NCBI RefSeq assembly: GCF_014174515.1
Contig: NZ_JACJUG010000011.1
Span: 103,670-167,669 of the forward strand
Direction of reading: 5' to 3'
DNA from: Mitsuaria sp. WAJ17
GTDB lineage: Bacteria > Pseudomonadota > Gammaproteobacteria > Burkholderiales > Burkholderiaceae_C
Length of the DNA: 64,000 nucleotides
Part shown: positions 9,811 to 18,602 of the stretch, piece by piece
Layout of the letters: each line of letters begins with the position of its first letter
Numbering within the stretch: position 1 is the stretch's first letter
Notes under the pieces: generated by a model
What the model saw: the letters and a program-made list of their open reading frames with translations, nothing else
Database searches by the model: none
What the model was told of the DNA's origin: nothing
Position numbers and translations under genes: made by a program

Positions 9811-10832
9811 CGGGGGTCTCCGGAAACGGCCGGGGGTGCGGCCTTGGACGTATCGTCGAACAGTTGCATGAACTCGTCGCGCACGCGCTGGGCGTCCACG
9901 TCGATACAGACCTGCTGGGCAGGGCACCCGCGCCAGGGCGAGCCCGGGCTTTCGGTGTGCAGACCCAGATGGTCCTGGATGGTCTGACCGCGCGCAATGC
10001 CCTCCAGAGCCACGCGGACGGGGCCGCTGCGCAGCTGGAAGGCGTCGGGCGCGACGCAGTAGACAACGGCACTGGCGTCGTGCGCATAGAGGCCGCCGAT
10101 GGCGTCGCGGCCGTCGTAGTAGCGCTGGTAGTGCCGCGTGATCTGCCAGAAGAAGTCACCCACGGCCCCCTGGCGGCCGCGCAGGGACTGCAGCAGCGCC
10201 TCGGGCATCACCACCTGCTGGGTGACGTCCAGCCCCACGGTCACCACGGGCCAGGGCGCCGTGAAGACGAGGTCGGCGGCCTCGGGGTCATTGATGATGT
10301 TGGCCTCGGCCACCGGCGTCACATTGCCGCCATGGCCGTGCAGACCGAAAGCGCCGCCCATGAGCACGACCTCGCGCACCTTGCGGGCAATGCCGGGATC
10401 GTGGCGCAGGGCCAGAGCCAGGTTGGTCAGCGGCGCCACGGCCACGAGAGTGATCTCGCCGGGTGCCGCATTGACCTCGTCGCAGATCAGCTGCCAGGCC
10501 GGCCGAGGGTCCGCCTGGCGGGTGCTGGCCGGCAGCAGGGCCGCACCGCCGCCCAGCCCGTCCTCATGGTGGACCTGGGTGGGGAAGAAGCGCTCGGTGC
10601 GCAGCAGCAGGGCGTCGTCCGCACCGGCGGCCACCGGCACGTCCAGGCCGAAGAAGTCGATCAGGGCCAGGGCATTGCGCGTGGTGGTCTCCACCGGGGC
10701 GTTGCCGTGCACGGTGGTGATGGCGCGCAGGTCCAGCCCGGGGTGGCGGGCCAGCATCCACAGGGCCATGGCGTCGTCGATGCCCGGGTCCGTGTCGAAG
10801 ATCACGGGCCGGGACTGCAGGGCTTGGCTCAT
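9807..10832 (-). CDS. Inosine-uridine preferring nucleoside hydrolase (IunH family)
   Basis: A 341-residue N-ribohydrolase that splits nucleosides into free base and ribose. The N-terminal signature DTDPGIDDAMALWML holds the Asp cluster that binds the catalytic calcium, and NIINDPEAADLVF and the later HDASAV segment (about residue 255) complete the family pattern. The start at 10832 (MSQALQSRPVIFDTDPG) is seven bases after the ribokinase stop. Ribose released here would be phosphorylated by the ribokinase made from the same transcript. Base preference is not determined. Confidence 0.93.
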   Translation of the reverse strand: MSQALQSRPVIFDTDPGIDDAMALWMLARHPGLDLRAITTVHGNAPVETTTRNALALIDFFGLDVPVAAGADDALLLRTERFFPTQVHHEDGLGGGAALLPASTRQADPRPAWQLICDEVNAAPGEITLVAVAPLTNLALALRHDPGIARKVREVVLMGGAFGLHGHGGNVTPVAEANIINDPEAADLVFTAPWPVVTVGLDVTQQVVMPEALLQSLRGRQGAVGDFFWQITRHYQRYYDGRDAIGGLYAHDASAVVYCVAPDAFQLRSGPVRVALEGIARGQTIQDHLGLHTESPGSPWRGCPAQQVCIDVDAQRVRDEFMQLFDDTSKAAPPAVSGDPR

Positions 10833-10839
10833 GCGGACC

Positions 10840-11781
10840 TCAGACAGTGGGGGCGGCGAATTCGGGGCCGAGTTCCTCGCGCCGGGGCATGGCACCCTGC
10901 ACGCCCACGCGGCTCACGGCCAGCGCAGCGGCGGCCTGGCCCAGGCGCACGGCCTCGTCCAGCGACTGCCCCTCGGCCCAGGCGGTGGCCACGCCACCGA
11001 CAAAGGTGTCTCCGGCACCGACGGTGTCCACCGCCAGCACGCGCCGGGCCGCCAGCAGGCGCTGGCCCTGCTCATCGGCCACCAGCACGCCTTGCGCACC
11101 CAAGGTGATCAGCAGGCGCGGCAGGCCCTGGTCCCTCAGTACGGCAGCAGCGGCGCGCGCGACAGCCTCGGCGGACTGCACGGCATCGGGCAGGCCGGCC
11201 AGTTGGGCGGCCTCGGTCTCGTTGAGCACCAGGCAGTCGGTGAGGGCCAGCAGGGCGGGATCGACCGTCAGGGCCGGTGCTGCATTGAGGATGGTTCGCA
11301 CGCCCTGCGCCCGCGCCAGGCGGAAGGCCTCAAGGATGGCCGGCTGCGGCACCTCCAGCTGCGCCACCATCACCCGGGTCTGCTGCAGCGGCGCCGCGGC
11401 CAGGCGCACATCGGCCGGTGTCAGTTGCGCATTGCTGCCCGGCACGTAGACGATGCTGTTCTCCCCGCCCTCGCGGCCCACCATGATGACGGCAATGCCG
11501 GGCAGCGCGGACTCGTCCTCGATGACATGGGTGGTATCCACGCCCTCGGCGCGCAGGGCCGCGATCAGCGCACAGCCATGCACGCGAGTGCCCACGCGCG
11601 AGACGAAGCTCACCGAGGCCCCAAGTCGGGCCGCAGCCACGGCCTGGTTGGCGCCCTTGCCGCCTGGCGTCATCTGAAAGTCCTCGCCCGGCAGGGTCTC
11701 GCCCGGACGCGGCAGACGGCGCGCATGGGCCACCATGTCCATGTTGATGCTGCCGACGACGACGACACGCGCTGTGCTCAT
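10840..11781 (-). CDS. rbsK: Ribokinase
   Basis: A 313-residue PfkB-family kinase that phosphorylates ribose to ribose 5-phosphate. Both PfkB signatures are present: the N-terminal GGKGANQAVAAARLGA and the C-terminal DTVGAGDTFVGG with its catalytic Asp. The N-terminus VVVGSINMDMV is typical of ribokinase. The ATG overlaps the stop of the LacI-type regulator as ATGA. The neighbouring nucleoside hydrolase supplies ribose, so the role is nucleoside-derived ribose salvage rather than ribose uptake; no rbsABC transporter genes are nearby. Confidence 0.92.
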   Translation of the reverse strand: MSTARVVVVGSINMDMVAHARRLPRPGETLPGEDFQMTPGGKGANQAVAAARLGASVSFVSRVGTRVHGCALIAALRAEGVDTTHVIEDESALPGIAVIMVGREGGENSIVYVPGSNAQLTPADVRLAAAPLQQTRVMVAQLEVPQPAILEAFRLARAQGVRTILNAAPALTVDPALLALTDCLVLNETEAAQLAGLPDAVQSAEAVARAAAAVLRDQGLPRLLITLGAQGVLVADEQGQRLLAARRVLAVDTVGAGDTFVGGVATAWAEGQSLDEAVRLGQAAAALAVSRVGVQGAMPRREELGPEFAAPTV

Positions 11782-12824
11782 GCGCTCTTTCCCGCCTTGG
11801 CGGTCTTGGCGGCCAGGGACTTGGCGGCCGGCGCTGCGGTGCTCTCGCGCCGCACCAACTGCGGCTTCATCAGCACCTCGCGCAGGCTGGCCTGCGGCTG
11901 CTCGATGCGCGCCAACAGGGCCCGCCCCGCCTCGCGGCCCAGCTCCTTGATGGAGCAGCCCACGGTGGTCAGCGAAGGATAGGCATAGGCCGAGAGCTCG
12001 ATGTCGTCGAAGCCCACCACAGACAGGCTGGCCGGCACCGGGCGCGCGGCCTCGGCCGAGGCCCGCATGAGGCCCAGGGCCATCAGGTCATTGCTGGCGA
12101 AGACGGCACTCAGCTCGGGCGCGGTGGCCAGCAGGCGCTTGCCGGCTTCATAGCCGCCGTGCGAGCTGAAGTCGCTGTGGACCAGCCAATGAGCCTGGGG
12201 CTCGATGCCCGCGGCCTCCAGGGTCTCGCGCCAGCCGGCGATGCGCTCCTGCGCCACCTCGAACTCGACGGGCCCGCTGATGCAGCCAATGGCACGATGG
12301 CCCAGCTCCAGCAGGTGACGCACCGCGGCGGCGGCGCCCTCGCGGTTGTTGACGCTCACACGGTCGGCTCGGGCGCCCGGCACCAGGCGGTCCACGGTGA
12401 CCGAGGGCACGCGGGCCATCTGGAACATCTGGGCCAGGGCCTCGTCATCGCCCGCGGAACTCAGCAGCAGGCCGTCGATGCGCTTCTCCAGCAAGGTGCG
12501 CATGTACTGCTGCTGGCGCTTGGGGTCGTTGTCGGAGTTGCAGAGGAAGACGGAGTAGCCGGCCAGGCGGCAGGTCTCCTCGACGCCGCAGACCAGCTCC
12601 GCGAAGAAGGGGTTCTGCACATTGGGCACGAGCACGCCGATGATGCGAGTCTCGCTCTTGCGCAGGGAGCGAGCCACCGCGCTGGGCAGGTAGCCGATCT
12701 CCTCTACTGCGGCCAGCACGCGCCTTCGCGCCTCGGCACTGACCGGGCGCGTTTCGTTCAGGACATGGGAGACGGTGGTGAAGGACACCCCGGCAAGGGC
12801 AGCAACGTCTTTGATCGTGCTCAC
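11778..12824 (-). CDS. LacI-family transcriptional regulator of the nucleoside/ribose operon
   Basis: A 348-residue repressor-type protein. The N-terminal LacI helix-turn-helix reads STIKDVAALAGVSFTTVSHVLNE, followed by the hinge helix and a periplasmic-binding-like ligand domain starting at IIGVLVPNVQNPFFAELV. The chosen start is GTG at 12824, which puts the HTH at residue 2 as usual; the frame stays open upstream without family similarity. It heads the operon with ribokinase, nucleoside hydrolase and the MtaD-like enzyme, each overlapping or within seven bases. A perfect palindrome 87 bases upstream is the likely autoregulatory operator. It resembles RbsR/PurR-type regulators; ligand (ribose, nucleoside or purine base) is inference. 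Confidence 0.92.
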   Translation of the reverse strand: MSTIKDVAALAGVSFTTVSHVLNETRPVSAEARRRVLAAVEEIGYLPSAVARSLRKSETRIIGVLVPNVQNPFFAELVCGVEETCRLAGYSVFLCNSDNDPKRQQQYMRTLLEKRIDGLLLSSAGDDEALAQMFQMARVPSVTVDRLVPGARADRVSVNNREGAAAAVRHLLELGHRAIGCISGPVEFEVAQERIAGWRETLEAAGIEPQAHWLVHSDFSSHGGYEAGKRLLATAPELSAVFASNDLMALGLMRASAEAARPVPASLSVVGFDDIELSAYAYPSLTTVGCSIKELGREAGRALLARIEQPQASLREVLMKPQLVRRESTAAPAAKSLAAKTAKAGKSA

Positions 12825-12910
12825 GGTGAGGCAGGTCTTGGCAGGATGGAAGAAGCGGGCAGCCGGACCTTCCACAAGGAGGGAGCTGGACGCTCGCGAA
12901 ACTGCACTGG

Positions 12911-12924
12911 GGCAAACGTTTGCC
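12911..12924 (-). promoter_or_regulatory. Perfect LacI-type operator palindrome upstream of the lacI-family gene
   Basis: GGCAAACGTTTGCC is a perfect 14-base palindrome centred on CG, the form expected for LacI-family operators. It lies 87-100 bases upstream of the GTG start of the regulator and is the best candidate for autoregulation of the nucleoside operon. The related site at 8234-8249 stands in front of purL. Confidence 0.7.
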
Positions 12925-13016
12925 GCAGCATACCCGAAATGGCGCCTCCCGCGGCAGGCGCCACGTCGCCAAGGGCGGTGACGGGCTTCGCCCCCTGCGA
13001 ACCATGCGGGACCATG

Positions 13017-13053
13017 AAAAAAGCCGCCGGGGTCTTTCGACCCGGGCGGCTTT
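13017..13053 (-). terminator. Rho-independent terminator of the rpsP-rplS operon
   Basis: On the minus strand a stem AAAGCCGCCCGGGTC / GACCCCGGCGGCTTT with a GAAA loop is followed by a run of T. It lies just beyond the rplS stop, so it ends the ribosomal operon before the LacI regulator region. Confidence 0.9.
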
Positions 13054-13089
13054 CGAGGATCGGCCCAGAGGCCCACCCACGACCGGCCA

Positions 13090-13443
13090 TCAGGCCAGCT
13101 TTTCCTTGATTCGAGCGGACTTGCCCGAACGCTGACGCAGGTAGTACAGCTTGGCGCGGCGCACATCGCCACGACGCTTGACTTCGATGGACGAAATCAG
13201 CGGGCTGTACAGCTGGAAGGTACGCTCCACGCCTTCGCCGCTCGAAATCTTGCGGACGATGAAGCTGGAGTTCAGGCCGCGGTTGCGCTTGGCAATCACG
13301 ACGCCTTCATAGGCCTGCACACGCTTGCGGGTACCTTCGACCACGTTCACGCTGACGATCACCGTGTCGCCAGGGGCGAAAGCGGGAATGGTCTTGTTCA
13401 GGCGAGCAATTTCTTCTTGCTCAAGGGTTTGGATCAGATTCAC
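13090..13443 (-). CDS. rplS: 50S ribosomal protein L19
   Basis: A 117-residue L19, which sits at the 30S-50S interface. The sequence shows the family core [53 protein letters not shown] and RRAKLYYLR. The GTG at 13443 (read as Met-Asn-Leu-Ile-Gln) was chosen because AGGAG lies six bases upstream and the product then starts like other betaproteobacterial L19 proteins; the longer in-frame start at 13473 would place the ribosome site inside the gene. Last gene of rpsP-rimM-trmD-rplS, separated from trmD by about 160 bases, with its own terminator downstream. Confidence 0.97.
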   Translation of the reverse strand: MNLIQTLEQEEIARLNKTIPAFAPGDTVIVSVNVVEGTRKRVQAYEGVVIAKRNRGLNSSFIVRKISSGEGVERTFQLYSPLISSIEVKRRGDVRRAKLYYLRQRSGKSARIKEKLA

Positions 13444-13602
13444 ATCGATCTCCTGACGATCGTACCGGCGCACCTGAAATTGACTGGAACCGGCCCGAAC
13501 TGGCCTGCATTCCTGGAGCGGCTGTCAGTCAGACACACTGACGTGACGCTGGGCTCCGCCCGATAGAGGATCGCGAAAAGCCCACGATTGTAGCTGAAAA
13601 GC

Positions 13603-14385
13603 TCAATCAATCAAAGACTTGAGGAAGGCCTCGTCCTTTTTGCTGAGCTTGCCGGCCGCGCGGGCGGCATCGATCAGCTCGGGGCGGCGGCGCCAGGTCA
13701 GCGCCAGCGACTGCTCGCGGCGCCAGCGGGCGATCTGGGCATGGTGGCCCGACAGCAGTACCGGCGGCACCGGCAGCGGCGCCGTCTGACCGGGCAGGCC
13801 CTCCAACACCTCGGGACGGCTGTAGTGCGGGCAGTCCAGCAGGCCGTCGGAGAAACTGTCCTGCTCGTGCGAGGCGGCATCGTTCAGCACCCCGGGCTGC
13901 AGCCGCGCGACGGCGTCGAGCAGGGCCAGCGCCGGCAGTTCGCCGCCACTCAGCACGAAGTCGCCCAGGCTCACCTCCAGGGTGACATGGCGGTCCAGGA
14001 AGCGCTGGTCCATGCCCTCGTAGCGGCCGCACAGCAGCACGGCGCCCGGCCCTTGGGCGATCTCCTGCACCAGGGCCTGGTCCATGCGGCGGCCCGTGGG
14101 GCTGAAATGGATGATCTGCGGCGCTGCGCCCGCATCGGCGCCACCGGCCTGCCGCGACGCCAGCACCGCCGCCAGTGCGCGCTCCAGGGGCTCGACCAGC
14201 ATGACCATGCCCGGGCCGCCGCCATAAGGGCGGTCATCGACACGACGGTAGTTGTCCTCGGCATAGTCGCGCAGCTGCCAGAGCTGGACATCCACCTGGC
14301 GGCTCTCGAAGGCACGGCGTGTCACACCTACCGACAGATGCGGGGCGAAGAGCTCAGGAAACAGGGTGATGAGGTCGAAGCGCAT
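13603..14385 (-). CDS. trmD: tRNA (guanine37-N1)-methyltransferase
   Basis: A 260-residue SPOUT-fold enzyme that methylates G37 of tRNAs read by CNN codons, preventing +1 frameshifting. The deep-knot regions are clear: [13 protein letters not shown] at the start, [18 protein letters not shown] (here [19 protein letters not shown]), [13 protein letters not shown] and [14 protein letters not shown], with SAM-binding and catalytic Asp positions in place. Length is normal. It follows rimM by about 28 bases in the conserved ribosomal operon. Confidence 0.98.
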   Translation of the reverse strand: MRFDLITLFPELFAPHLSVGVTRRAFESRQVDVQLWQLRDYAEDNYRRVDDRPYGGGPGMVMLVEPLERALAAVLASRQAGGADAGAAPQIIHFSPTGRRMDQALVQEIAQGPGAVLLCGRYEGMDQRFLDRHVTLEVSLGDFVLSGGELPALALLDAVARLQPGVLNDAASHEQDSFSDGLLDCPHYSRPEVLEGLPGQTAPLPVPPVLLSGHHAQIARWRREQSLALTWRRRPELIDAARAAGKLSKKDEAFLKSLID

Positions 14386-14413
14386 GCGGCAGGCGCCACG
14401 GCAAGGGGGGGAC

Positions 14414-15019
14414 TCAGAAGTCCAGGCCCCAGTCCACCGCGATGCGGCGCTCTTGCAGGCTCACATCATCGACAAAGGCGGAGACAAAGGGAATCAGGCG
14501 CTCCTGCTCCGGCTTGACCGGGGCAGTGAGCCCGGCGGGCTGGATGCGCAGCACGGCGTGCGGGCCGGTGTCGAGCAGGCCGATCACCTCGCCAAGCGTC
14601 TCGCCTTGGCGGTTCACCACGGTGAGACCCACCAGGTCCACCCAGTAGAACTCGTCCGGATCGGCCTTGGGGAAGTGCGTGCGGGAGACGAAGACGCGGG
14701 CCCCGCGCAGGGCCTCGGCCCCGTTGCGGTCAGACACGCCCTCGGCGCTGGCCACCAGGCCATCGCCATGCTCACGCAGGGAAAGAATCTTGAGCAGGCC
14801 GGGCACTGCACCCTTGCCTGGGATCGCGTTCTCGGCCGGCTTCAGGAACCAGCGCCGAGTCGCGAAGATCGCCTGGGGATCAGCGGAATGGGCATGGACC
14901 TTGAACCAGCCCTTGATGCCCCAGGCATCGGCAATGCGCGCGACTTCGATGGCGTCATCCGGCCAAGCTGCCTCGGCAGCTTCAGCGGGGGAACGGGTCT
15001 CAGGGGCAGTCACGCGCAA
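14414..15019 (-). CDS. rimM: 16S rRNA processing/ribosome maturation factor
   Basis: A 201-residue 30S maturation factor that binds S19 and helps assemble the 30S head. The N-terminal beta-barrel starts at [22 protein letters not shown] and the C-terminal PRC-barrel includes [23 protein letters not shown]. The longest start is TTG at 15019; a GTG two codons later at 15013 is equally possible, and neither has a strong ribosome site. It lies between rpsP (25 bases upstream) and trmD. Confidence 0.95.
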   Translation of the reverse strand: MRVTAPETRSPAEAAEAAWPDDAIEVARIADAWGIKGWFKVHAHSADPQAIFATRRWFLKPAENAIPGKGAVPGLLKILSLREHGDGLVASAEGVSDRNGAEALRGARVFVSRTHFPKADPDEFYWVDLVGLTVVNRQGETLGEVIGLLDTGPHAVLRIQPAGLTAPVKPEQERLIPFVSAFVDDVSLQERRIAVDWGLDF

Positions 15020-15044
15020 GGCTCGATATCAGCTGAGCGGATGC

Positions 15045-15293
15045 TCAGGCAGCCTTCTTGGCCTGATCGACCAGACGGGCCACGGTGGGCGACAGCTGGG
15101 CGCCGACGCCGACCCAGTAGGCCACGCGGTCTTGGACCACGCGCAGGCTTTCGGCAGCGCCGGAAGCCACCGGGTTGTAGAAGCCCACACGCTCGATGAA
15201 GCGGCCGTCACGACGCTCCTGGCTGTTGGCGACGACGATGTTGTAGAAGGGGCGCTTCTTAGAGCCGCCGCGTGCGAGTCGAATCACGACCAT
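15045..15293 (-). CDS. rpsP: 30S ribosomal protein S16
   Basis: An 82-residue S16, needed for 30S assembly. The N-terminus [20 protein letters not shown] followed by [14 protein letters not shown] is the family signature. It is the first gene of the rpsP-rimM-trmD-rplS operon. A TATAAT-like sequence about 162 bases upstream may be its promoter. Confidence 0.98.
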   Translation of the reverse strand: MVVIRLARGGSKKRPFYNIVVANSQERRDGRFIERVGFYNPVASGAAESLRVVQDRVAYWVGVGAQLSPTVARLVDQAKKAA

Positions 15294-15454
15294 GATGAGT
15301 CCTTTGAGTTGAAGCGTTCTACCGCACCAGGAGACACTCAGGGCAAGCAGATCAGTGGGCGCCCCGGCATGCCATCTCCAGGCTTCCAGGGTGCACCGGT
15401 TGTTGGTGCCGTAGATACGCCGCGAGTCTCACGCGACCAGCACCAAAACCCGGC

Positions 15455-15460
15455 ATTATA
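15455..15460 (-). promoter_or_regulatory. Possible -10 element for the rpsP operon
   Basis: TATAAT on the minus strand in a locally AT-rich patch of the rpsP/acetyltransferase divergent gap. No good -35 hexamer stands 16-18 bases upstream, so this is only a candidate. Confidence 0.35.
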
Positions 15461-15554
15461 AACTCGTAAATTCAATTGCGACAGTGCGCCGCAGTAGAGA
15501 ATCTCCAGGCTTCGTTTCAAAACCTTCTTTTCTGCCCTGCTCCGGGGCTTCACC

Positions 15555-16097
15555 ATGTCCCAGAATCCCTCACTGCTGTTGCGTCCGAGCCAGGACGGCG
15601 ACCTGCCGGCCATTCAGGCCATCTACCAACACGCCGTGCTGCACGGCACCGGCACCTTCGAGACGGACGTGCCCGACCTGGCCGAAATGGCCCGGCGCCG
15701 TACCGAGGTGCTGTCGCGCGGCCTGCCCTACCTGGTGGCCCAGCGCGGTGAGCAGATCCTGGGCTACGCCTATGCCAACTATTTTCGTCCCCGCATGGCC
15801 TACCGCTTCTGCGTGGAAGACTCGATCTACCTGGCTCCGAGCGCCCAGGGCCAGGGCGTAGGCCGGCTGCTGCTGGCCGAGCTGATCGCCCGCTGCGAGC
15901 GCGCGGGGGCGCGCCAGATGCTGGCCGTGATCGGCGACTCCCAGAACCACGGCTCCGTGGGCGTGCACCGCGCCCTGGGCTTCGAGCCCACGGGGCTGCT
16001 CAAGTCCTCAGGCTGGAAGTTTGGCCGCTGGCTGGACGTGGTGCTGATGCAGCGCCAGCTCGGCCATGGTGACAACACTCCGGCGGAGAACACATGA
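15555..16097 (+). CDS. GNAT-family N-acetyltransferase, phosphinothricin acetyltransferase-like
   Basis: A 180-residue acetyl-CoA dependent N-acetyltransferase. The N-terminal pattern RPSQDGDLPAIQAIYQHAVLHGTGTFE is that of the Pat/YncA branch. The acetyl-CoA loop is APSAQGQGVGRLLLAELI and the C-terminal part has NHGSVGVHRALGFEPTGLL. The Pat-like family acetylates phosphinothricin, methionine sulfone or other small amines; the real substrate is not predictable. Its stop overlaps the start of the next gene as ATGA, so the two are co-translated. Confidence 0.9.
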   Translation: MSQNPSLLLRPSQDGDLPAIQAIYQHAVLHGTGTFETDVPDLAEMARRRTEVLSRGLPYLVAQRGEQILGYAYANYFRPRMAYRFCVEDSIYLAPSAQGQGVGRLLLAELIARCERAGARQMLAVIGDSQNHGSVGVHRALGFEPTGLLKSSGWKFGRWLDVVLMQRQLGHGDNTPAENT

Positions 16098-16552
16098 ACC
16101 AGGCCCCTGCCCTCGCCTATCGCTCCAAGACCCTCGCCACCTGGCTGGCTCTGGGCCTGGGCGCCTTCGGCCTGCATCGAGTCTACGTTTACGGCTTCAA
16201 GGACAAGCTGGCCTGGCTCTTCCCCTGGCCCAGCCTGGCCGGTCTCTATGGCATCCACCGCATGGACATCCTGGGCCAGGACGACCGCCTGGCCTGGGTG
16301 CTGATGCCGCTGCTGGGCCTGATGCTGTCCATCGCCATGCTGCAGGGCATTGTCTGGGGGCTGACGCCGGACGAGCGCTGGAACCAGACCCACAACGGCG
16401 GCCGCAGCGGCCGCGCCAGCGGCTGGGGCGCCATCATCGGCGTCGTGGCCTGCCTCATGGTGGGCGGCGCCTGCCTGATGACCACCATCGCCTTCTCGGC
16501 TCAGCGCTACTTTGAGAGCCAGACCGAGGCGGCCCAGGAATTGAGCCAGTAA
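16094..16552 (+). CDS. TM2-domain-like small membrane protein
   Basis: A 152-residue membrane protein of unknown function. Near the N-terminus WLALGLGAFGLHRVYVYGFKD matches the TM2 pattern (hydrophobic helix, Gly-x-Phe-Gly-x-His-Arg, then Tyr-Gly). Two more hydrophobic helices follow at about residues 65-85 and 115-140, with a polar Gly/Arg-rich loop between them. It overlaps the acetyltransferase gene by four bases. Confidence 0.75.
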   Translation: MNQAPALAYRSKTLATWLALGLGAFGLHRVYVYGFKDKLAWLFPWPSLAGLYGIHRMDILGQDDRLAWVLMPLLGLMLSIAMLQGIVWGLTPDERWNQTHNGGRSGRASGWGAIIGVVACLMVGGACLMTTIAFSAQRYFESQTEAAQELSQ

Positions 16553-16660
16553 GGCACGCCCATGGCGCCCGCCTCGCCATGCGAGCGCCGGGCCGGCGGC
16601 CAGCACTGGTGGCTCGGATCCGCACTCAAGAGACCAAGCCTGGCGCAGACGGCGCCATGC

Positions 16661-16697
16661 AAAAAAAAAGGCCCGGCTGCTGCGGCAGCCGGGCCTT
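16661..16697 (-). terminator. Rho-independent terminator of the pit operon
   Basis: Stem AAAGGCCCGGCTGC / GCAGCCGGGCCTTT with a TGCG loop. On the minus strand it is followed by a run of nine T residues (A-run at 16661-16669 on plus). It lies 28 bases beyond the Pit transporter stop and may also serve the convergent TM2 gene. Confidence 0.9.
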
Positions 16698-16724
16698 TGT
16701 TCTCGAGAACCTGAAGCGTCGGGC

Positions 16725-17735
16725 TCAGAACAGCTTGAAGCTCACCCAATAGCACAGGCCTGCCACGAAGGCGGAGGCCGGGATGGTGAAGATCCAGGCC
16801 CAGACGATATTGCCCGCCACGCCCCAGCGCACGGCCGATGCCCGCTGCGTGGAGCCCACGCCGACGATGGCACCCGTGATGGTGTGCGTGGTCGAAACCG
16901 GCACGCCCAGCGCCGTCGCCAGGAACAGGGTCAGCGCGCCTCCGGTCTCGGCGCAGAAGCCGCCCACCGGCTTGAGCTTGGTGATCTTCTGGCCCATGGT
17001 CTGCACGATGCGCCAGCCGCCGAACATGGTGCCGGCGCCGATGGCCAGGTAGCAGACCCAGATGACCCAGGTCGGGGGCAGCTTGGCACCCGCCTCGGCA
17101 TAGCCCGCCGCCATCAGCAGCATCCAGATGATGCCGATGGTTTTCTGCGCGTCATTGCCCCCATGACCCAGGCTGTACAGGCCAGCAGACACCAGCTGCA
17201 AACGGCGGAACCAGTTGTCCACGCGCAGCGGCGAGGAGCGGCGGAACAGCCAGGCCACAGCCACCATGAGCAAGGAACCCAGCACGAAGCCCAGCACCGG
17301 CGAGACGAAGATGAACAGCACCGTGATGCCGATCTTCTTGGCCACCAGCCCCTGCACGCCGACCTTGGCGATCACCGCACCCACGATGCCGCCGATCAGC
17401 GCATGCGAGGAGCTCGAAGGGATGCCGTAGTACCAGGTGATCAGGTTCCAGGTGATGGCCCCGATCAGCGCGCCGAAGACAATATGGTGGTCCACAACCC
17501 CCGGCTCGACGATGCCCTTGCCGATGGTGGCGGCCACATTGAGCTGGAAGAAGGCGATGGCGATGACGTTGAAAAAGGCCGCGAACAGCACCGCCTGCTG
17601 CGGCTTCAGCACGCCGGTGGACACCACCGTGGCGATCGAGTTCGCAGCGTCATGAAAACCGTTCATGAAGTCGAACAGCACGGCCAGCACGACCAGCAGC
17701 ACGACGACCCAGAACGCAACGTTGATGGCTTCCAT
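16725..17735 (-). CDS. pit: Low-affinity inorganic phosphate transporter, Pit family
   Basis: A 336-residue inner-membrane symporter taking up metal-phosphate with protons. The duplicated Pit signatures are visible: FDFMNGFHDAANSIATVVSTGVL near the N-terminus and GGNDAQKTIGII in the middle, with the C-terminal GVPVSTTHTITGAIVGVG. Ten or so hydrophobic helices fit the family. It follows the DUF47 gene by 13 bases; this pair is a common low-phosphate-affinity unit. Possible Pho boxes lie upstream of the pair. Confidence 0.95.
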   Translation of the reverse strand: MEAINVAFWVVVLLVVLAVLFDFMNGFHDAANSIATVVSTGVLKPQQAVLFAAFFNVIAIAFFQLNVAATIGKGIVEPGVVDHHIVFGALIGAITWNLITWYYGIPSSSSHALIGGIVGAVIAKVGVQGLVAKKIGITVLFIFVSPVLGFVLGSLLMVAVAWLFRRSSPLRVDNWFRRLQLVSAGLYSLGHGGNDAQKTIGIIWMLLMAAGYAEAGAKLPPTWVIWVCYLAIGAGTMFGGWRIVQTMGQKITKLKPVGGFCAETGGALTLFLATALGVPVSTTHTITGAIVGVGSTQRASAVRWGVAGNIVWAWIFTIPASAFVAGLCYWVSFKLF

Positions 17736-17748
17736 GAATCGAGGCGCG

Positions 17749-18396
17749 TCAGGAGTTCTCGAGGACGATGCCCTCGATCAGGTTGGCGACGTCCTCGCAA
17801 CGGTCGGAGATGGACTCCAGCTGCTCGTAGATGGCTTTGAGCTTGATCAGCTCGCGCACGTCTTCCTGCTCACGGAACAGGCGGGACATGGCCGAGCGCA
17901 TGACGCGGTCAGCGTCGGACTCGAGCTTGTCGATCTCTTCACAGGTCTTGATCGCGGCCTCGGCCGTCTGCGGCTGGCTCAGCTTGGGCAGCAGGGTCAC
18001 GGCATGCTGCACACGCTCGCAGCACTTGGCCGAGAGCTCGGCCAGGCGCAGCACGTCCTCGGGAATGGAGCGCACATCGTAGAGCTGCATGGTCTCACTG
18101 GAGTCCTGCAGCAGGTCCAGGATGTCGTCCATGGCATTGATCAGGCTGTGGATCTGCTCGCGGTCGATCGGGGTGATGAAGGTGCGGTGCAGCAGGCGGT
18201 TCACCTCGGCGGTGACGCGGTCGGCGTGATGCTCATAGGCATCGACTTCCGCCGCGTACTTCTCGCGCAGCGTGATGTCGCTGTAGTTTTCGCACATGGC
18301 CATGAAGGCCCGGGCACCTTCGGCGATCTTGGCGCCGTGCTCGTTGAAGAGCTCAAAAAAATTGCCCTCTTTGGGCAGCAGCTTGCCAAACAGCAT
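17749..18396 (-). CDS. DUF47/PhoU-like protein associated with Pit transporter
   Basis: A 215-residue all-helical protein of the DUF47 (TIGR00153, YkaA-like) family, related to PhoU, which is thought to regulate the Pit transporter encoded next to it. Segments such as ALVNAMDDILDLLQD-type (here LINAMDDILDLLQDSSE) and SDADRVMRSAMSRLF-like (here ESDADRVMRSAMSRLFRE) carry the acidic metal-binding repeats. The ATG at 18396 was chosen because AGGAGA precedes it at good spacing; the open frame upstream has no family similarity. Confidence 0.92.
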   Translation of the reverse strand: MLFGKLLPKEGNFFELFNEHGAKIAEGARAFMAMCENYSDITLREKYAAEVDAYEHHADRVTAEVNRLLHRTFITPIDREQIHSLINAMDDILDLLQDSSETMQLYDVRSIPEDVLRLAELSAKCCERVQHAVTLLPKLSQPQTAEAAIKTCEEIDKLESDADRVMRSAMSRLFREQEDVRELIKLKAIYEQLESISDRCEDVANLIEGIVLENS

Positions 18397-18475
18397 GGGT
18401 TCTCCTGGCAGAAAAGGCAGGCGGGTGAGCCGACCTCCGTCCACAGTGAGTCAATCGGGGTGAAATTTAAAGAAA

Positions 18476-18497
18476 TGGTCATCACCGCGTCACAAGA
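18476..18497 (+). promoter_or_regulatory. Possible Pho box in the pit upstream region
   Basis: GTCAT at 18478 and GTCAC at 18489 are 11 bases apart in direct orientation, the spacing of PhoB half-sites. Only the GTCA cores match well. It lies on the strand opposite to the pit operon. Confidence 0.25.
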
Positions 18498-18536
18498 ACG
18501 CGGCAAAACCGGGAGTGTAATGGCGAGTAGCGCACG

Positions 18537-18558
18537 AACTGTGACAGTTCCGTGACGC
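18537..18558 (-). promoter_or_regulatory. Possible Pho box upstream of the DUF47-pit operon
   Basis: On the minus strand two 11-base direct repeats GCGTCACGGAA and CTGTCACAGTT stand in the orientation of the pit operon, about 141 bases before the DUF47 start. The second half matches CTGTCAC/T well, the first less. A PhoB site is inference. Confidence 0.3.
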
Positions 18559-18602
18559 TTGATGGCGGTCAGCTTGGCGCACAGACGAGCGCACGCTACA
18601 GC

